Shown here one piece after another: positions 34,088 through 42,269 of a stretch of 64,000 bases of DNA (positions within the stretch are counted from its first letter, which is position 1; every line of letters starts with the position of its first letter). Made by a program: the position numbers and the translations under genes. The notes beneath the pieces were generated by a model. The model saw nothing but the letters and a program-made list of their open reading frames with translations, made no database searches and was not told where the DNA came from. This stretch comes from Falsiroseomonas frigidaquae. GTDB lineage: Bacteria; Pseudomonadota; Alphaproteobacteria; Acetobacterales; Acetobacteraceae. The stretch covers positions 744,001 through 808,000 of the forward strand of contig NZ_JAAVTX010000001.1 in NCBI RefSeq assembly GCF_012163145.1, read 5' to 3'.

Positions 34088-35053
34088 ATGAATCGCCGAA
34101 CCCTGCTGGCCGCCGGGCTTGCCCTGCCCTTCGCCGCACCCTTCCCCGCGCGGGCGCAAGGCTGGCCAGAGCGTCCGGTGACCCTGGTCGTCGGCTACGG
34201 CGCCGGTGGCGCGACGGACATCATCGCGCGGACCCTGGCGGAGCGGATGCAGCCGCTGCTCGGCCAGCCGATGGTGGTGCAGAACCAGCCCGGGGCCGGC
34301 GGCACCATCGCCTCCGACCGCGTCGCCAAGGCGGCGCCGGATGGCACCACCATCATGCTGATCGCCAATGCGCATGCGGTGGCGCCGGGCCTTTATGCAC
34401 GGCTGCCCTATGATACGGCCGGCGATTTCGCCGCCGTGTTCTTCGCCGGCAATTCGGCGAATGTGCTGGTGGTGCCCGCCGCCGCGCCGGACCGCGACCT
34501 GGCGGCGCTGGTCGCGCGTGGCAAGGCTTCCGCCACGCCCCTGCAGACCGGCAGCGCCGCGCTGGCCGGCTGGCAGCCCGCGCACCAGATCATGAAGGAA
34601 GCCTACGGCCTGGCGCTGGAACATGTGCCCTATCGCAGCGGCCCGCAGGGGCAGACGGACCTGATCGCCGGGCGGCTCGACTTCATGGTGAGCAACGTGC
34701 TGGAGGTGGCGGAGCATGTCCGCGCCGGGCGGCTGCGCGCGCTCGCCGTCACCAGTCCGACGCGCAGCCCCCTGCTGCCGGAGGTTCCGACCTTCGCCGA
34801 GCTGGGCGTCGCCGCCCTGCAATCCGATAGCTGGTTCGGCATCCTCGCCCCCCGCGCGGCGCCAGCGGCGGCGCTGGAGCGGCTGCACGGCGCCTTCACC
34901 CAGGTGGCGGCAATGCCGGAGGTGCAGGCGCGCCTCGGCACGCTGGGCCTGATCCCGAAGCCTATGGGGCGGGAGGAGTGGGGCCGCTTCTATCTGGCGG
35001 AGGTGGAACGCTGGTCCGCCGTGCCACGCCGGGCGGGCATCCGCATCGACTAG
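34088..35053 (+). CDS. TctC/Bug-family solute-binding protein
   Basis: A 321-residue exported Bug protein. N-R-R-T-L-L-A-A-G-L-A-L-P is the signal, with cleavage near A-R-A-Q-G-W. P-E-R-P-V-T-L-V-V-G-Y-G-A-G-G-A-T-D and V-V-Q-N-Q-P-G-A-G-G are the family segments. The ATG at 34088 is favoured over a GTG at 34079 that would overlap the preceding stop. It is the second of a tandem tctC pair. The two differ clearly in sequence, so they are not a recent duplication. Confidence 0.92.
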   Translation: MNRRTLLAAGLALPFAAPFPARAQGWPERPVTLVVGYGAGGATDIIARTLAERMQPLLGQPMVVQNQPGAGGTIASDRVAKAAPDGTTIMLIANAHAVAPGLYARLPYDTAGDFAAVFFAGNSANVLVVPAAAPDRDLAALVARGKASATPLQTGSAALAGWQPAHQIMKEAYGLALEHVPYRSGPQGQTDLIAGRLDFMVSNVLEVAEHVRAGRLRALAVTSPTRSPLLPEVPTFAELGVAALQSDSWFGILAPRAAPAAALERLHGAFTQVAAMPEVQARLGTLGLIPKPMGREEWGRFYLAEVERWSAVPRRAGIRID

Positions 35054-35163
35054 CCGCCCGGCCGCGCCCCCGGCCGCGTGGCCGCGTCGCGCATTGCGGC
35101 TTGATATCCCGGGCCAGGGCGCTACCAATCCGTGCAGGGAGCGAAAAGAAGTCCGGCCCGGCC

Positions 35164-36072
35164 ATGGAAACCTTGCGTACGATGAGCCTGTTCGCCGCGG
35201 TGGCGCACCATGGCAGCCTGTCCGCGGCCGGGCGCAAGCTGGGGCTTTCGCCGGCTTCCGTCTCCCGCCAGATCACGGCGCTGGAGGAACAGCTCGGCGC
35301 CCGGCTGCTGAACCGCACCAGCCGCAGCATGACGCTGACCAGCACCGGCGAGATCTACCTGCGCCACGCCGAGAACATCCTGCACCAGATCGAGGAGATG
35401 CAGGTCGAGGTCAGCCAGCGCGAACAGCAACCGTCAGGCCTGCTGCGCGTGCATTCGCGCCTGCTGGTCGGCACGCTGGTGCTGATGCCGAGCCTGCCGC
35501 GCTTCCTGCAGGCCTATCCGCAGATTTCCGTGGAACTCGCCATGTCGAACCACGCGATCGACCTGGCGGAGCGCAACGTCGATGTCGATGTGCGGATCGG
35601 CAAGCTGACGGAAAGCGCGCTGATCGCCCGCCGCCTGGCGACCAGCGAGCGCGTGGTCTGCGCCGCGCCCTCCTATCTGGCCGAGCGCCCGCCCATCCTG
35701 GCGCCGGCGGATCTGGCGGCGCAGAACTGCCTGACCTACCGGCTCAGCATGGGCCGCGCCGTCTGGCGCTTCGCCGCGGCGGATGGGCAGACCACGGAGG
35801 TGCCGGTGACCGGGTCCTTCACCACGGATAACGGCCCGGCGCTGCATGCCGCGGCGCTGGCGGGCCTCGGCATCGTGCTGATGCCCGACTGGTCGGTGCG
35901 GGAGGATATCCGCGCCGGCCGGCTGGTGCGGCTGCTGCCCGGGCATCGCGCGAGCCATCTGGAATTCGAGAACGGCGTCTTCGCCGTCTACCAGCGCAGC
36001 CGCCACCTCTCGGCGCGGGTGCGCGTCTTCATCGACTTCCTGGTCGAGACCTTCCGCGCCGCGGAGCGCTGA
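35164..36072 (+). CDS. LysR-family transcriptional regulator
   Basis: A 302-residue LysR regulator. The helix-turn-helix is in the first 60 residues (F-A-A-V-A-H-H-G-S-L-S-A-A-G-R-K-L and S-P-A-S-V-S-R-Q-I), with T-S-R-S-M-T-L-T after it, as in the LysR subgroup that governs many transport and redox genes. The start is placed by homology of length; sequence upstream is not conserved in character. It lies 110 bases after the tctC pair and converges with the exported metallo-beta-lactamase-fold gene (10-base gap). Its target is not evident; the gene is not divergent from anything. Confidence 0.9.
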   Translation: METLRTMSLFAAVAHHGSLSAAGRKLGLSPASVSRQITALEEQLGARLLNRTSRSMTLTSTGEIYLRHAENILHQIEEMQVEVSQREQQPSGLLRVHSRLLVGTLVLMPSLPRFLQAYPQISVELAMSNHAIDLAERNVDVDVRIGKLTESALIARRLATSERVVCAAPSYLAERPPILAPADLAAQNCLTYRLSMGRAVWRFAAADGQTTEVPVTGSFTTDNGPALHAAALAGLGIVLMPDWSVREDIRAGRLVRLLPGHRASHLEFENGVFAVYQRSRHLSARVRVFIDFLVETFRAAER

Positions 36073-36082
36073 GCGGAAGACG

Positions 36083-37063
36083 CTACAGCGGCGAACGCCA
36101 CATCGCCGGCACGAAGCCATAGCCCTCACTCCGCCGTGCGACATGGCCGATCGCCGGGAAGGCGAGGTGCGAGCCGGCGATGACGATGCGGTCCGTCGCC
36201 GCCATGTCGAAGATGCGGCTGCGGGTGCGGGCCGCGAGGTCCGGATCGGAGTCGAAGGAGATCGACCAGTCCGGGCGCGCGAATTGCAGCGACTGCGCAT
36301 GCACCACATCGCCCCAGATCAGGAACTGCGCATTGCCGGAGGCGACATGCACGCCGAGATGGCCGGGGGTATGGCCGGGGATCGCCATGGTGCGGATGCC
36401 CGGCGCCACCTCCGTCTCCACGCCGATCCGCCGGACCCGGTTGCCATAGGCCGCGAGCACGGCGCGGGCGGGCGCGAAGAAGGGGCGGAGCGGCGCCGGG
36501 GCGCGGGTCTCCTCGCCGGGATCGGACCAGTAGGCGGCCTCGGCTTCCGCCACCAGAAGCTCCGCGCGGGGGAACAGCGCGGCGCCATCGGCGGTCAGCA
36601 GGCCGGCGGCGTGGTCGCGGTGCAGATGGGTCAGCACGATGGCGTCGATATCCGCCAGTTCCACCCCAGCGGCGCGCAGATTTCCCGGGATCTGCCCGAG
36701 GGTCGGGCCCAGCGCCGCGGCCGCGCCGGCATCCACCAGGATCAGCCGCGTGCCGGTATTGACCAGGAAGGCATTGACCGCGAGCGGCACGCCGCCCGGC
36801 GCGTCGAAGGCTTCGGTCCGCAGGCGGCTGCCAATGGCGGGGTCATAGCCGCGGAACAGGTTGGGCAGCGCGGCGTCCGGGAAGGCCAGGTTGCCGTCGA
36901 GCAGCGCAGTCACCTCGATCTCGCCGACGCGGTGGCGGTAGAAGCCCGGCGCCTGGCCCGTGGCGCGCGGCACGGCGGCGGGGGCCGGGTCGCTCGCCAG
37001 GGCAGCGGCGCCCGCGAGCGTGCCGAGCAGCATGAAGCGGCGCGGCAGGTTGGTCCTGTGCAT
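36083..37063 (-). CDS. exported metallo-beta-lactamase-fold hydrolase
   Basis: A 326-residue MBL-fold protein with an N-terminal signal (L-P-R-R-F-M-L-L-G-T-L-A-G-A-A-A). The metal site is complete: T-H-L-H-R-D-H at 145 to 151, H231 in P-G-H-T-P-G-H, D252 and H299. The spacing resembles N-acyl homoserine lactonase-like and other lactonase members, so a periplasmic lactone or ester hydrolase is likely. It is co-directional with the tctC gene at 37080, whose product would bind the acid released; the gap to it is 16 bases. A related gene lies at 56476. Confidence 0.85.
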   Translation of the reverse strand: MHRTNLPRRFMLLGTLAGAAALASDPAPAAVPRATGQAPGFYRHRVGEIEVTALLDGNLAFPDAALPNLFRGYDPAIGSRLRTEAFDAPGGVPLAVNAFLVNTGTRLILVDAGAAAALGPTLGQIPGNLRAAGVELADIDAIVLTHLHRDHAAGLLTADGAALFPRAELLVAEAEAAYWSDPGEETRAPAPLRPFFAPARAVLAAYGNRVRRIGVETEVAPGIRTMAIPGHTPGHLGVHVASGNAQFLIWGDVVHAQSLQFARPDWSISFDSDPDLAARTRSRIFDMAATDRIVIAGSHLAFPAIGHVARRSEGYGFVPAMWRSPL

Positions 37064-37079
37064 GATCTGCTCCCCGACC

Positions 37080-38075
37080 CTATTCCGCGCGGATATTCGC
37101 GCGCTGGATGACGTCCCGCCACGCGGCGATGTCGCGGCGCAAGGTCGCGCCGAACTCCTCCGGCCCCAGCCCGCGCGGGACCATGCCCAGCGCCAGCAGC
37201 CGGTCGCGCAGACCGGGTTCGGCCAGCGCCCCGCGCACCGCCTCCGCCATGCGCGCCTGGATCGGGGCAGGCAGCCGGGCGGGCGCCATCAGGCCGAGCC
37301 AGAACTCATTGGCGAAGTCCGGCAGCCCGCTTTCGCCGATGGTCGGCACCTGCGGCAGCAGCGGCGCGCGTTCCGCGCTGGTCACCGCCAGGGCGCGCAG
37401 CTTGCCATCCTCCACCAGGCCGCGGGAGCCGGGGATGGTGTCGAAGATGAACTGGATGTCGTTCTGCATCAGCGCGGTCACGGAAGGCCCGCCGCCGCGA
37501 TAGGGCACATGCACCATCTGGGTGCGCGCCTGCAGGGCGAACAGCTCCCCGATCAGATGGCCGGAAGACCCGGTGCCGGCGGAGCCGAAATTCACCTTGC
37601 CCGGATTGGCTCGCGCATAGGCGATCAGCTCCCCCACATCGCGCGCCGGCAGCGTGGGATTGACCACCAGCAGATAGGGTCCGGTGACCAGCAGGGAGAC
37701 CGGCACCAGGTCGGTCAGCACATTGTAGGGCAGGTTCTGCTTGAAGCTCGGCTCCGTCGCCAGGACCGAGGTGTGGAACAGGAAGGTGCTGCCATCCGGC
37801 GCGGCGCGCGTCACCGATTCGGTGCCGATCGACCCGGCCGCACCGGCGCGGTTCTCCACCACCACGGGCTGGCCGAGGCGGGTCTGCAGCTCGGCCGCCA
37901 GCAGCCGCGCCACCGGGTCCGTGGACCCGCCGGGGGGATAGGGCACGACGATGCGGATGGGCCGGTCCGGCCAGGCGGCTTGCGCCCCGGCGCTGCGCAC
38001 CAGGGCGGGGGCTCCCAGCATGGCGGTGGCCATGCCCACCAGACGAACAGCCTGCCTGCGGCCCAGCTTGTGCAT
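37080..38075 (-). CDS. TctC/Bug-family solute-binding protein
   Basis: A 331-residue exported Bug protein. The signal contains G-R-R-Q-A-V-R-L-V-G-M and is cleaved near A-G-A-Q-A-A-W. P-D-R-P-I-R-I-V-V-P-Y-P-P-G-G-S-T-D and V-V-V-E-N-R-A-G-A-A-G are the family motifs. AAGGGGGAA precedes the start. It is followed 16 bases later by the exported MBL-fold gene, forming a two-gene operon, and is divergent from the tctC gene at 38311. Two dyads sharing the same half-sites lie in that gap. Confidence 0.93.
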   Translation of the reverse strand: MHKLGRRQAVRLVGMATAMLGAPALVRSAGAQAAWPDRPIRIVVPYPPGGSTDPVARLLAAELQTRLGQPVVVENRAGAAGSIGTESVTRAAPDGSTFLFHTSVLATEPSFKQNLPYNVLTDLVPVSLLVTGPYLLVVNPTLPARDVGELIAYARANPGKVNFGSAGTGSSGHLIGELFALQARTQMVHVPYRGGGPSVTALMQNDIQFIFDTIPGSRGLVEDGKLRALAVTSAERAPLLPQVPTIGESGLPDFANEFWLGLMAPARLPAPIQARMAEAVRGALAEPGLRDRLLALGMVPRGLGPEEFGATLRRDIAAWRDVIQRANIRAE

Positions 38076-38167
38076 CGACGCTTCCCCCTTCGTCCCGTGC
38101 CGCCACGCGGCCGGGTTGCCGTGACGTTAGGCATGGCGCGGCGGCGGGAGAATGTCGTTCCGCAGCA

Positions 38168-38231
38168 CGGCATCCTTGCGCCGGATGAAAGGATGCGGGC
38201 GCCGGCCCGGCGTTGCATCCAGAGCAAGGAT
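38168..38231. promoter_or_regulatory. two dyads with shared GCATCC half-sites
   Basis: Between two divergent tctC genes are an inverted repeat GCATCCTT (38168-38175) with AAGGATGC (38187-38194), and a second one GCATCC (38213-38218) with GGATGC (38226-38231). The dyad centres are 41 bp apart, near four helical turns. Repeated half-sites in a divergent promoter region suggest operators for a regulator encoded elsewhere, since none is adjacent. The rest of the 235-bp gap holds nothing else I can name. Confidence 0.4.
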
Positions 38232-38310
38232 GCTGCTCATCCGCTGCACGTTGTCCGCCCCTGCCCCGCGCCGCAAGACTGACGGCAAGACCAGCCGGGA
38301 GGAGAGATCG

Positions 38311-39282
38311 ATGCAGGCGACCCGCCGCGGAGTGCTGGGAATGGGGGCAGGCCTCGTGCTGTCCGCGCCCGCAATCGCGCAAGCCCCCTTCCCCAACCGC
38401 CCCATCCGCTTCGTGGTGCCCTTCGCCCCCGCCGGCGGCAGCGACATCGTCGCCCGCCTGCTGGTGGAGGAGCTGACGCCGCGCCTCGGCCAGCCGCTGA
38501 TCGTGGAGAACCGGCCGGGCCAGGCGGCCTCGGTGGGTGCCGCGCATGTCGCGCAGCAGCCGCCGGATGGCTACACCATCCTCATCTGCACCCCCGGCGT
38601 GCAGATGACCAACCCCTTCCTCTACAGCAACCTGCCCTATGATGCGGAGCGCGGCTTCACGCCGATCGTCCACATCGCCTACCTGCCCAATATCCTGGTG
38701 GTGCATCCCAGCCTGCCGGTGCGGAATGTGGCGGAGTTCATCGCCCATACACGGGCCAACCCGGACAAGCTGAGCTTCTCCTCCACCGGCCCCGGCAGTT
38801 CCAGCCACCTGGCGATGGAGCTGTTCATGAGCATGAGCGGCACGCGGATGACGCATGTGCCCTATCGCAGCTCTGGCCAGGCGCTGATCGACCTGATGGC
38901 GGGCCGCGTGCAGGTCAGCCTGGACAGCTTCGCGGCGATGATCCCGGCGGTGCGCGCTGGCCATCTGCGCGTGCTCGGCATCTCCACCGCGCGGCCGCTG
39001 GAGGATCATCCGGAGATCCCGGCCATCGCCGAGACACTGGAAGGCTATGAGGGCACCACCCTGCTCTACATGCTTGGCCCGGCAGGCATGCCGCCCGCCG
39101 TGGTGCAGCGGCTGAACGTGGCCTTCAACGAGGTGCTGGCCCTGCCACGCATCCGCGGACGGTTCCGGGAGATGGGCATGGCGGCCTCCGGCGGCTCGCC
39201 GGAGGAGCTGGCGCAGGTGATCACGGAAGGCCGCACGAAATGGCGGGCGGTGATCGAGCGTGCCGCGGTGAAGCTGGATTGA
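38311..39282 (+). CDS. TctC/Bug-family solute-binding protein
   Basis: A 323-residue exported Bug protein. T-R-R-G-V-L-G-M-G-A-G-L-V-L-S starts the signal, cleaved near A-I-A-Q-A-P. P-N-R-P-I-R-F-V-V-P-F-A-P-A-G-G-S-D, V-E-N-R-P-G-Q and P-P-D-G-Y-T-I-L are the family segments. GGGAGGAGAG is a strong ribosome site. It opens an operon with an enoyl-CoA hydratase, two hot-dog subunits and a CoA-transferase, all in tight succession, so it is likely the receptor for the acid they degrade. Confidence 0.93.
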   Translation: MQATRRGVLGMGAGLVLSAPAIAQAPFPNRPIRFVVPFAPAGGSDIVARLLVEELTPRLGQPLIVENRPGQAASVGAAHVAQQPPDGYTILICTPGVQMTNPFLYSNLPYDAERGFTPIVHIAYLPNILVVHPSLPVRNVAEFIAHTRANPDKLSFSSTGPGSSSHLAMELFMSMSGTRMTHVPYRSSGQALIDLMAGRVQVSLDSFAAMIPAVRAGHLRVLGISTARPLEDHPEIPAIAETLEGYEGTTLLYMLGPAGMPPAVVQRLNVAFNEVLALPRIRGRFREMGMAASGGSPEELAQVITEGRTKWRAVIERAAVKLD

Positions 39283-39287
39283 GCCCG

Positions 39288-40061
39288 ATGGAATTGCAGA
39301 CCTGCCGCCTGGTGGTGGCCGATGGCATCGCCAGCATCACCCTGGATCGCCCGCCGGTGAATGCGCAGAACCGGCGGCTGCGGGAGGAGCTGACCTGGAT
39401 CCTGGACAGCTGCAGCGACCGGCGCGACGTGCGCTGCGTGGTGCTGACCGGGGCGGGCGGCACCTTCTCCGCCGGTGCCGACATCAAGGAACGCGTCGGC
39501 CTGGTGCAGGAGCCGGGCGACTACATCGCGCACAACCGGCTGACGCGGGAATTCTTCTATGCGCCGATGGATTGCCTGAAGCCGGTGATCTGCGCCGCCA
39601 ACGGGCCCGCCATCGGCGCCGGCTTCGCGCTGATGCTGTCCTGCGACGTGATGCTGGCCTCCGAGACCTGCTGGGTGCAGATGCCGGAGATCGATGTCGG
39701 CCTGGCCGGCGGCACCAAGCTGCTGTCCGAGCATTTCGGCCGGTCCCGCGCCCGCGCCATGTATTTCACCGGCCGCAAGGTCCCGGCCGCCGAGCTGTAC
39801 CGCCTGGGCCTGCTCGAAGCGGTCTTGCCGCCCGAGGCGCTGCTGCCGGCGGCGATGGAGATGGCGCGGGAGATCGCGGCGAAAAGCCCGCTCGCGGTGC
39901 GCGAGATCAAGCGGTCCTTCAACGTGGTCGAGAGCATGCCCTATCGCGAGGCCTACCGCTTCGAGCAGACGGTGACGGAGGGGCTCTCCCACACCGCCGA
40001 TGCGCAGGAGGCGCAGCGCGCCTTCGTCGAGAAACGCAAGCCCGTCTTCAAGGGGGAATAG
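39288..40061 (+). CDS. enoyl-CoA hydratase/isomerase family protein
   Basis: A 257-residue crotonase-fold protein. The oxyanion loops are F-S-A-G-A-D-I-K-E near 62 and N-G-P-A-I-G-A-G-F near 105; M-P-E-I-D-V-G-L provides the expected acid/base glutamate. The C-terminus R-K-P-V-F-K-G-E resembles that of the paralogue at 12329. It lies five bases after the tctC stop and one base before the first hot-dog gene. Its role would be hydration, isomerisation or retro-aldol cleavage of a CoA ester made by the class III transferase at the operon end. Confidence 0.92.
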   Translation: MELQTCRLVVADGIASITLDRPPVNAQNRRLREELTWILDSCSDRRDVRCVVLTGAGGTFSAGADIKERVGLVQEPGDYIAHNRLTREFFYAPMDCLKPVICAANGPAIGAGFALMLSCDVMLASETCWVQMPEIDVGLAGGTKLLSEHFGRSRARAMYFTGRKVPAAELYRLGLLEAVLPPEALLPAAMEMAREIAAKSPLAVREIKRSFNVVESMPYREAYRFEQTVTEGLSHTADAQEAQRAFVEKRKPVFKGE

Positions 40062-40062
40062 A

Positions 40063-40506
40063 ATGGCAACCGGCCGCTACACGAGCGACCTGGAGGAAGG
40101 CGACCGGCTCGGGCCGGTGGATGTCGTGATCAGCCCCTTCCAGGTGCGCGAATACTGCCACGCGAACGAGATGCACCAGCCCTGCTTCCAGAACGTCCCG
40201 AACCCGATCGTGCCGCCGACCATGGCGCATCTGGAGAAACTGCGCTTCTACACGATCTACTGCCCGGATGGCTGCGGGCCGAATGCGCGGGTGCACTATA
40301 CCTTCGATGTGCGCTGGCATGGCGCGCTGCGGGCGGGAACGCCGCTGGTGGTGGAGGGCGTGGTGCGCAGCCGCTACATGAAGCGCGGCCGCGAATACAT
40401 GGATGTGGACATCACCATGCGTGACAAGGCCGCCGACCGCCTGCTGGTGGAATACCGCGACACGGTCTGCCTTTCCTACCGCGAAGCCGCGAAGGATGCC
40501 GCGTGA
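40063..40506 (+). CDS. MaoC-like hot-dog dehydratase subunit
   Basis: A 147-residue single hot-dog domain. The N-terminus (Y-T-S-D-L-E-E-G-D-R-L-G-P-V) and Q-V-R-E-Y-C-H-A-N-E-M-H are like the N-terminal half of two-domain MaoC/hydroxyacyl-CoA dehydratases; P-P-T-M-A-H follows. It is next to a second single hot-dog gene of exactly equal length, which overlaps its stop. Such pairs usually form a heterodimer equal to one double hot-dog enzyme, with one half binding substrate and the other catalysing. The substrate is probably a hydroxyacyl-CoA. Confidence 0.8.
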   Translation: MATGRYTSDLEEGDRLGPVDVVISPFQVREYCHANEMHQPCFQNVPNPIVPPTMAHLEKLRFYTIYCPDGCGPNARVHYTFDVRWHGALRAGTPLVVEGVVRSRYMKRGREYMDVDITMRDKAADRLLVEYRDTVCLSYREAAKDAA

Positions 40507-40949
40507 TGGAACTGTCCCCGGGCGACGAAATCCGCTCCGCGCCGCGCATCATGACGCGGGAACGCATGCGTTGGTATGTCGATGCGCTGCCGACGGTGGA
40601 AGCGAATGACGGGCGCGTGCATTTCAGCGTGCCGACCATTCATGACGACGACGAATATGCGCGCGGCCAGGGCCTGCCGGGTATCATCTCGGATGGCATG
40701 ATCACCACCAACTGGATCCTGGACCTGCTGCTGCGCAGCTTCGGCACCCAGGTGCTGGAGGATCCGGGCGCGCTGCTGACCAAGTTCGTGGCGCCGGTGT
40801 ACGAGGATGTGCCGATCACCTGCGTGCTGCGCGTGGAAGGCGTGCAGGCCCTGCCGCAGGGCGGCCAGCGCCTTTCGCTGAAGGTGTGGGCGGAGGATGG
40901 CGCCGGCAAGCTGGTCACCGTCGGCACCGCCGCCGTCAAGATCCACTGA
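40506..40949 (+). CDS. MaoC-like hot-dog dehydratase subunit
   Basis: A 147-residue single hot-dog domain, partner of the preceding gene. It contains H-D-D-D-E-Y-A-R-G-Q-G-L-P-G-I-I-S-D-G-M in the region where the hydratase-2 motif with its catalytic Asp and His is normally found, and F-V-A-P-V-Y-E-D-V-P in the second half. The ATG at 40506 shares a base with the previous stop; a GTG one codon earlier is possible. It ends two bases before the CoA-transferase gene. Catalytic residues deviate from the classic D-x-x-x-H spacing, so activity should not be taken for granted. Confidence 0.78.
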   Translation: MELSPGDEIRSAPRIMTRERMRWYVDALPTVEANDGRVHFSVPTIHDDDEYARGQGLPGIISDGMITTNWILDLLLRSFGTQVLEDPGALLTKFVAPVYEDVPITCVLRVEGVQALPQGGQRLSLKVWAEDGAGKLVTVGTAAVKIH

Positions 40950-40951
40950 CC

Positions 40952-42169
40952 ATGGCAGGCGTGCTGGATGGCGTGCGCGTGCTGGACCTCAGCCGCGTCT
41001 TCGCCGGCCCCGCGGCGACCCAGGTGCTGGGCGACCTCGGTGCCGAGGTGATCAAGGTGGAGGAACCCGGAAGGGGCGACGAGGCGCGCGGCTTCGGCGT
41101 GACGGCGGAGGTGCTGGAGAGGCTGGGTGCCAGCCCGTCCTTCCTCGCGCTGAACCGCAACAAGCGCAGCATCGCGCTGAACCTGAAATCCCCCGCGGGG
41201 CTGGCGCTGGCGAAGCGGCTGGCGGGCTCCGCCGATGTGCTGGTGCATAATTTCCGGCCCGGTGCGATGGAGAAATGGGGCCTCGGCTGGGAGGATCTGC
41301 GCGCCATCAATCCGCGCCTGATCCATTGCGGCTTCTCCGCCTATGGCGAGGCCGGGCCGCTGCGCGACTTCGGCGCCAATGACGTGGCGCTGCAGGCGCA
41401 TAGCGGGCTGATGCACCTGACCGGGGAGCCGGACCGGCCGCCGGTCCGCGTCGGCACGGCGGGCATCGACCTGCATGGCAGCCTCGGCATGGTCTGCGCC
41501 ATCCTCGCCGCGCTGCTGCATCGCGGGAAGACCGGCGAGGGGCAGAAGGTGACCTCCTCCCTGCTGCAATCCTCGGCGCATCTGATGAGCTACTTCTACA
41601 CCGATTGGTGGCTGGCGCAGACCGAGCACCAGCGGATGGGCACGGCCAACCACCTCAGCGTGCCGAACCAGGTCTTCCCGGCCGCCGATGGCGATGTGGT
41701 GATCATCGCGCCGAGCGACGACATGTGGCGGCGCCTGGCGCAGGCCATGGACCCGGCCACGCTGGACCGCCCCGAATACCGCACCGCCATGGGCCGCCGC
41801 ACGCATCGCCTGGCGCTGGTGGAGGCCCTGACCGCGCTGACCCGCGCCCTGCCCTGCGACGAGATCCTGCGGCGGCTGGGCGACGCCAAGGTGAATGTCG
41901 CGCGGGTCCACAATGTCGGCCAGGCCGCCGACCATCCGCAGCTCGAGGCGGCCGGCGCGGTGCTGCATTGGGACCGGGAAGGCCATGCGGAACGGGGCGT
42001 CGCGCCGCCCTTCACCCTGACGGCGGCACCCGCCGAGGTGCACCGCCCGCCCCCTGCGGTCGGCGAGCATACGGCCCAGATCCTGCAGGAGCTGGGCCTG
42101 GATGAAAGCGAGATCGCCCAGGCCGGCCGGGAGGGCGCCTTCGGCGAGCCGGGCGCAGTCGCCGCCTGA
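40952..42169 (+). CDS. CaiB/BaiF (class III) CoA-transferase
   Basis: A 405-residue class III CoA-transferase. The catalytic aspartate is probably D144 in G-A-N-D-V-A-L-Q-A, and the N-terminus has G-P-A-A-T-Q-V-L-G-D-L-G-A-E-V-I-K-V-E. It closes the operon tctC-hydratase-hot-dog pair-transferase. It would make the CoA ester at the start of that pathway, using succinyl-CoA or another donor. It shares its fold but not close sequence with the transferase at 11181. Confidence 0.92.
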   Translation: MAGVLDGVRVLDLSRVFAGPAATQVLGDLGAEVIKVEEPGRGDEARGFGVTAEVLERLGASPSFLALNRNKRSIALNLKSPAGLALAKRLAGSADVLVHNFRPGAMEKWGLGWEDLRAINPRLIHCGFSAYGEAGPLRDFGANDVALQAHSGLMHLTGEPDRPPVRVGTAGIDLHGSLGMVCAILAALLHRGKTGEGQKVTSSLLQSSAHLMSYFYTDWWLAQTEHQRMGTANHLSVPNQVFPAADGDVVIIAPSDDMWRRLAQAMDPATLDRPEYRTAMGRRTHRLALVEALTALTRALPCDEILRRLGDAKVNVARVHNVGQAADHPQLEAAGAVLHWDREGHAERGVAPPFTLTAAPAEVHRPPPAVGEHTAQILQELGLDESEIAQAGREGAFGEPGAVAA

Positions 42170-42269
42170 TCGGCGGCTGGATCACGAGCTACGTGTGGTT
42201 CACCCGGCGGCAGACACATGGCGGCCCGGACGGTGCTAGAGTAGCGCGCCCGTGTGAAAGTACCCGTCT

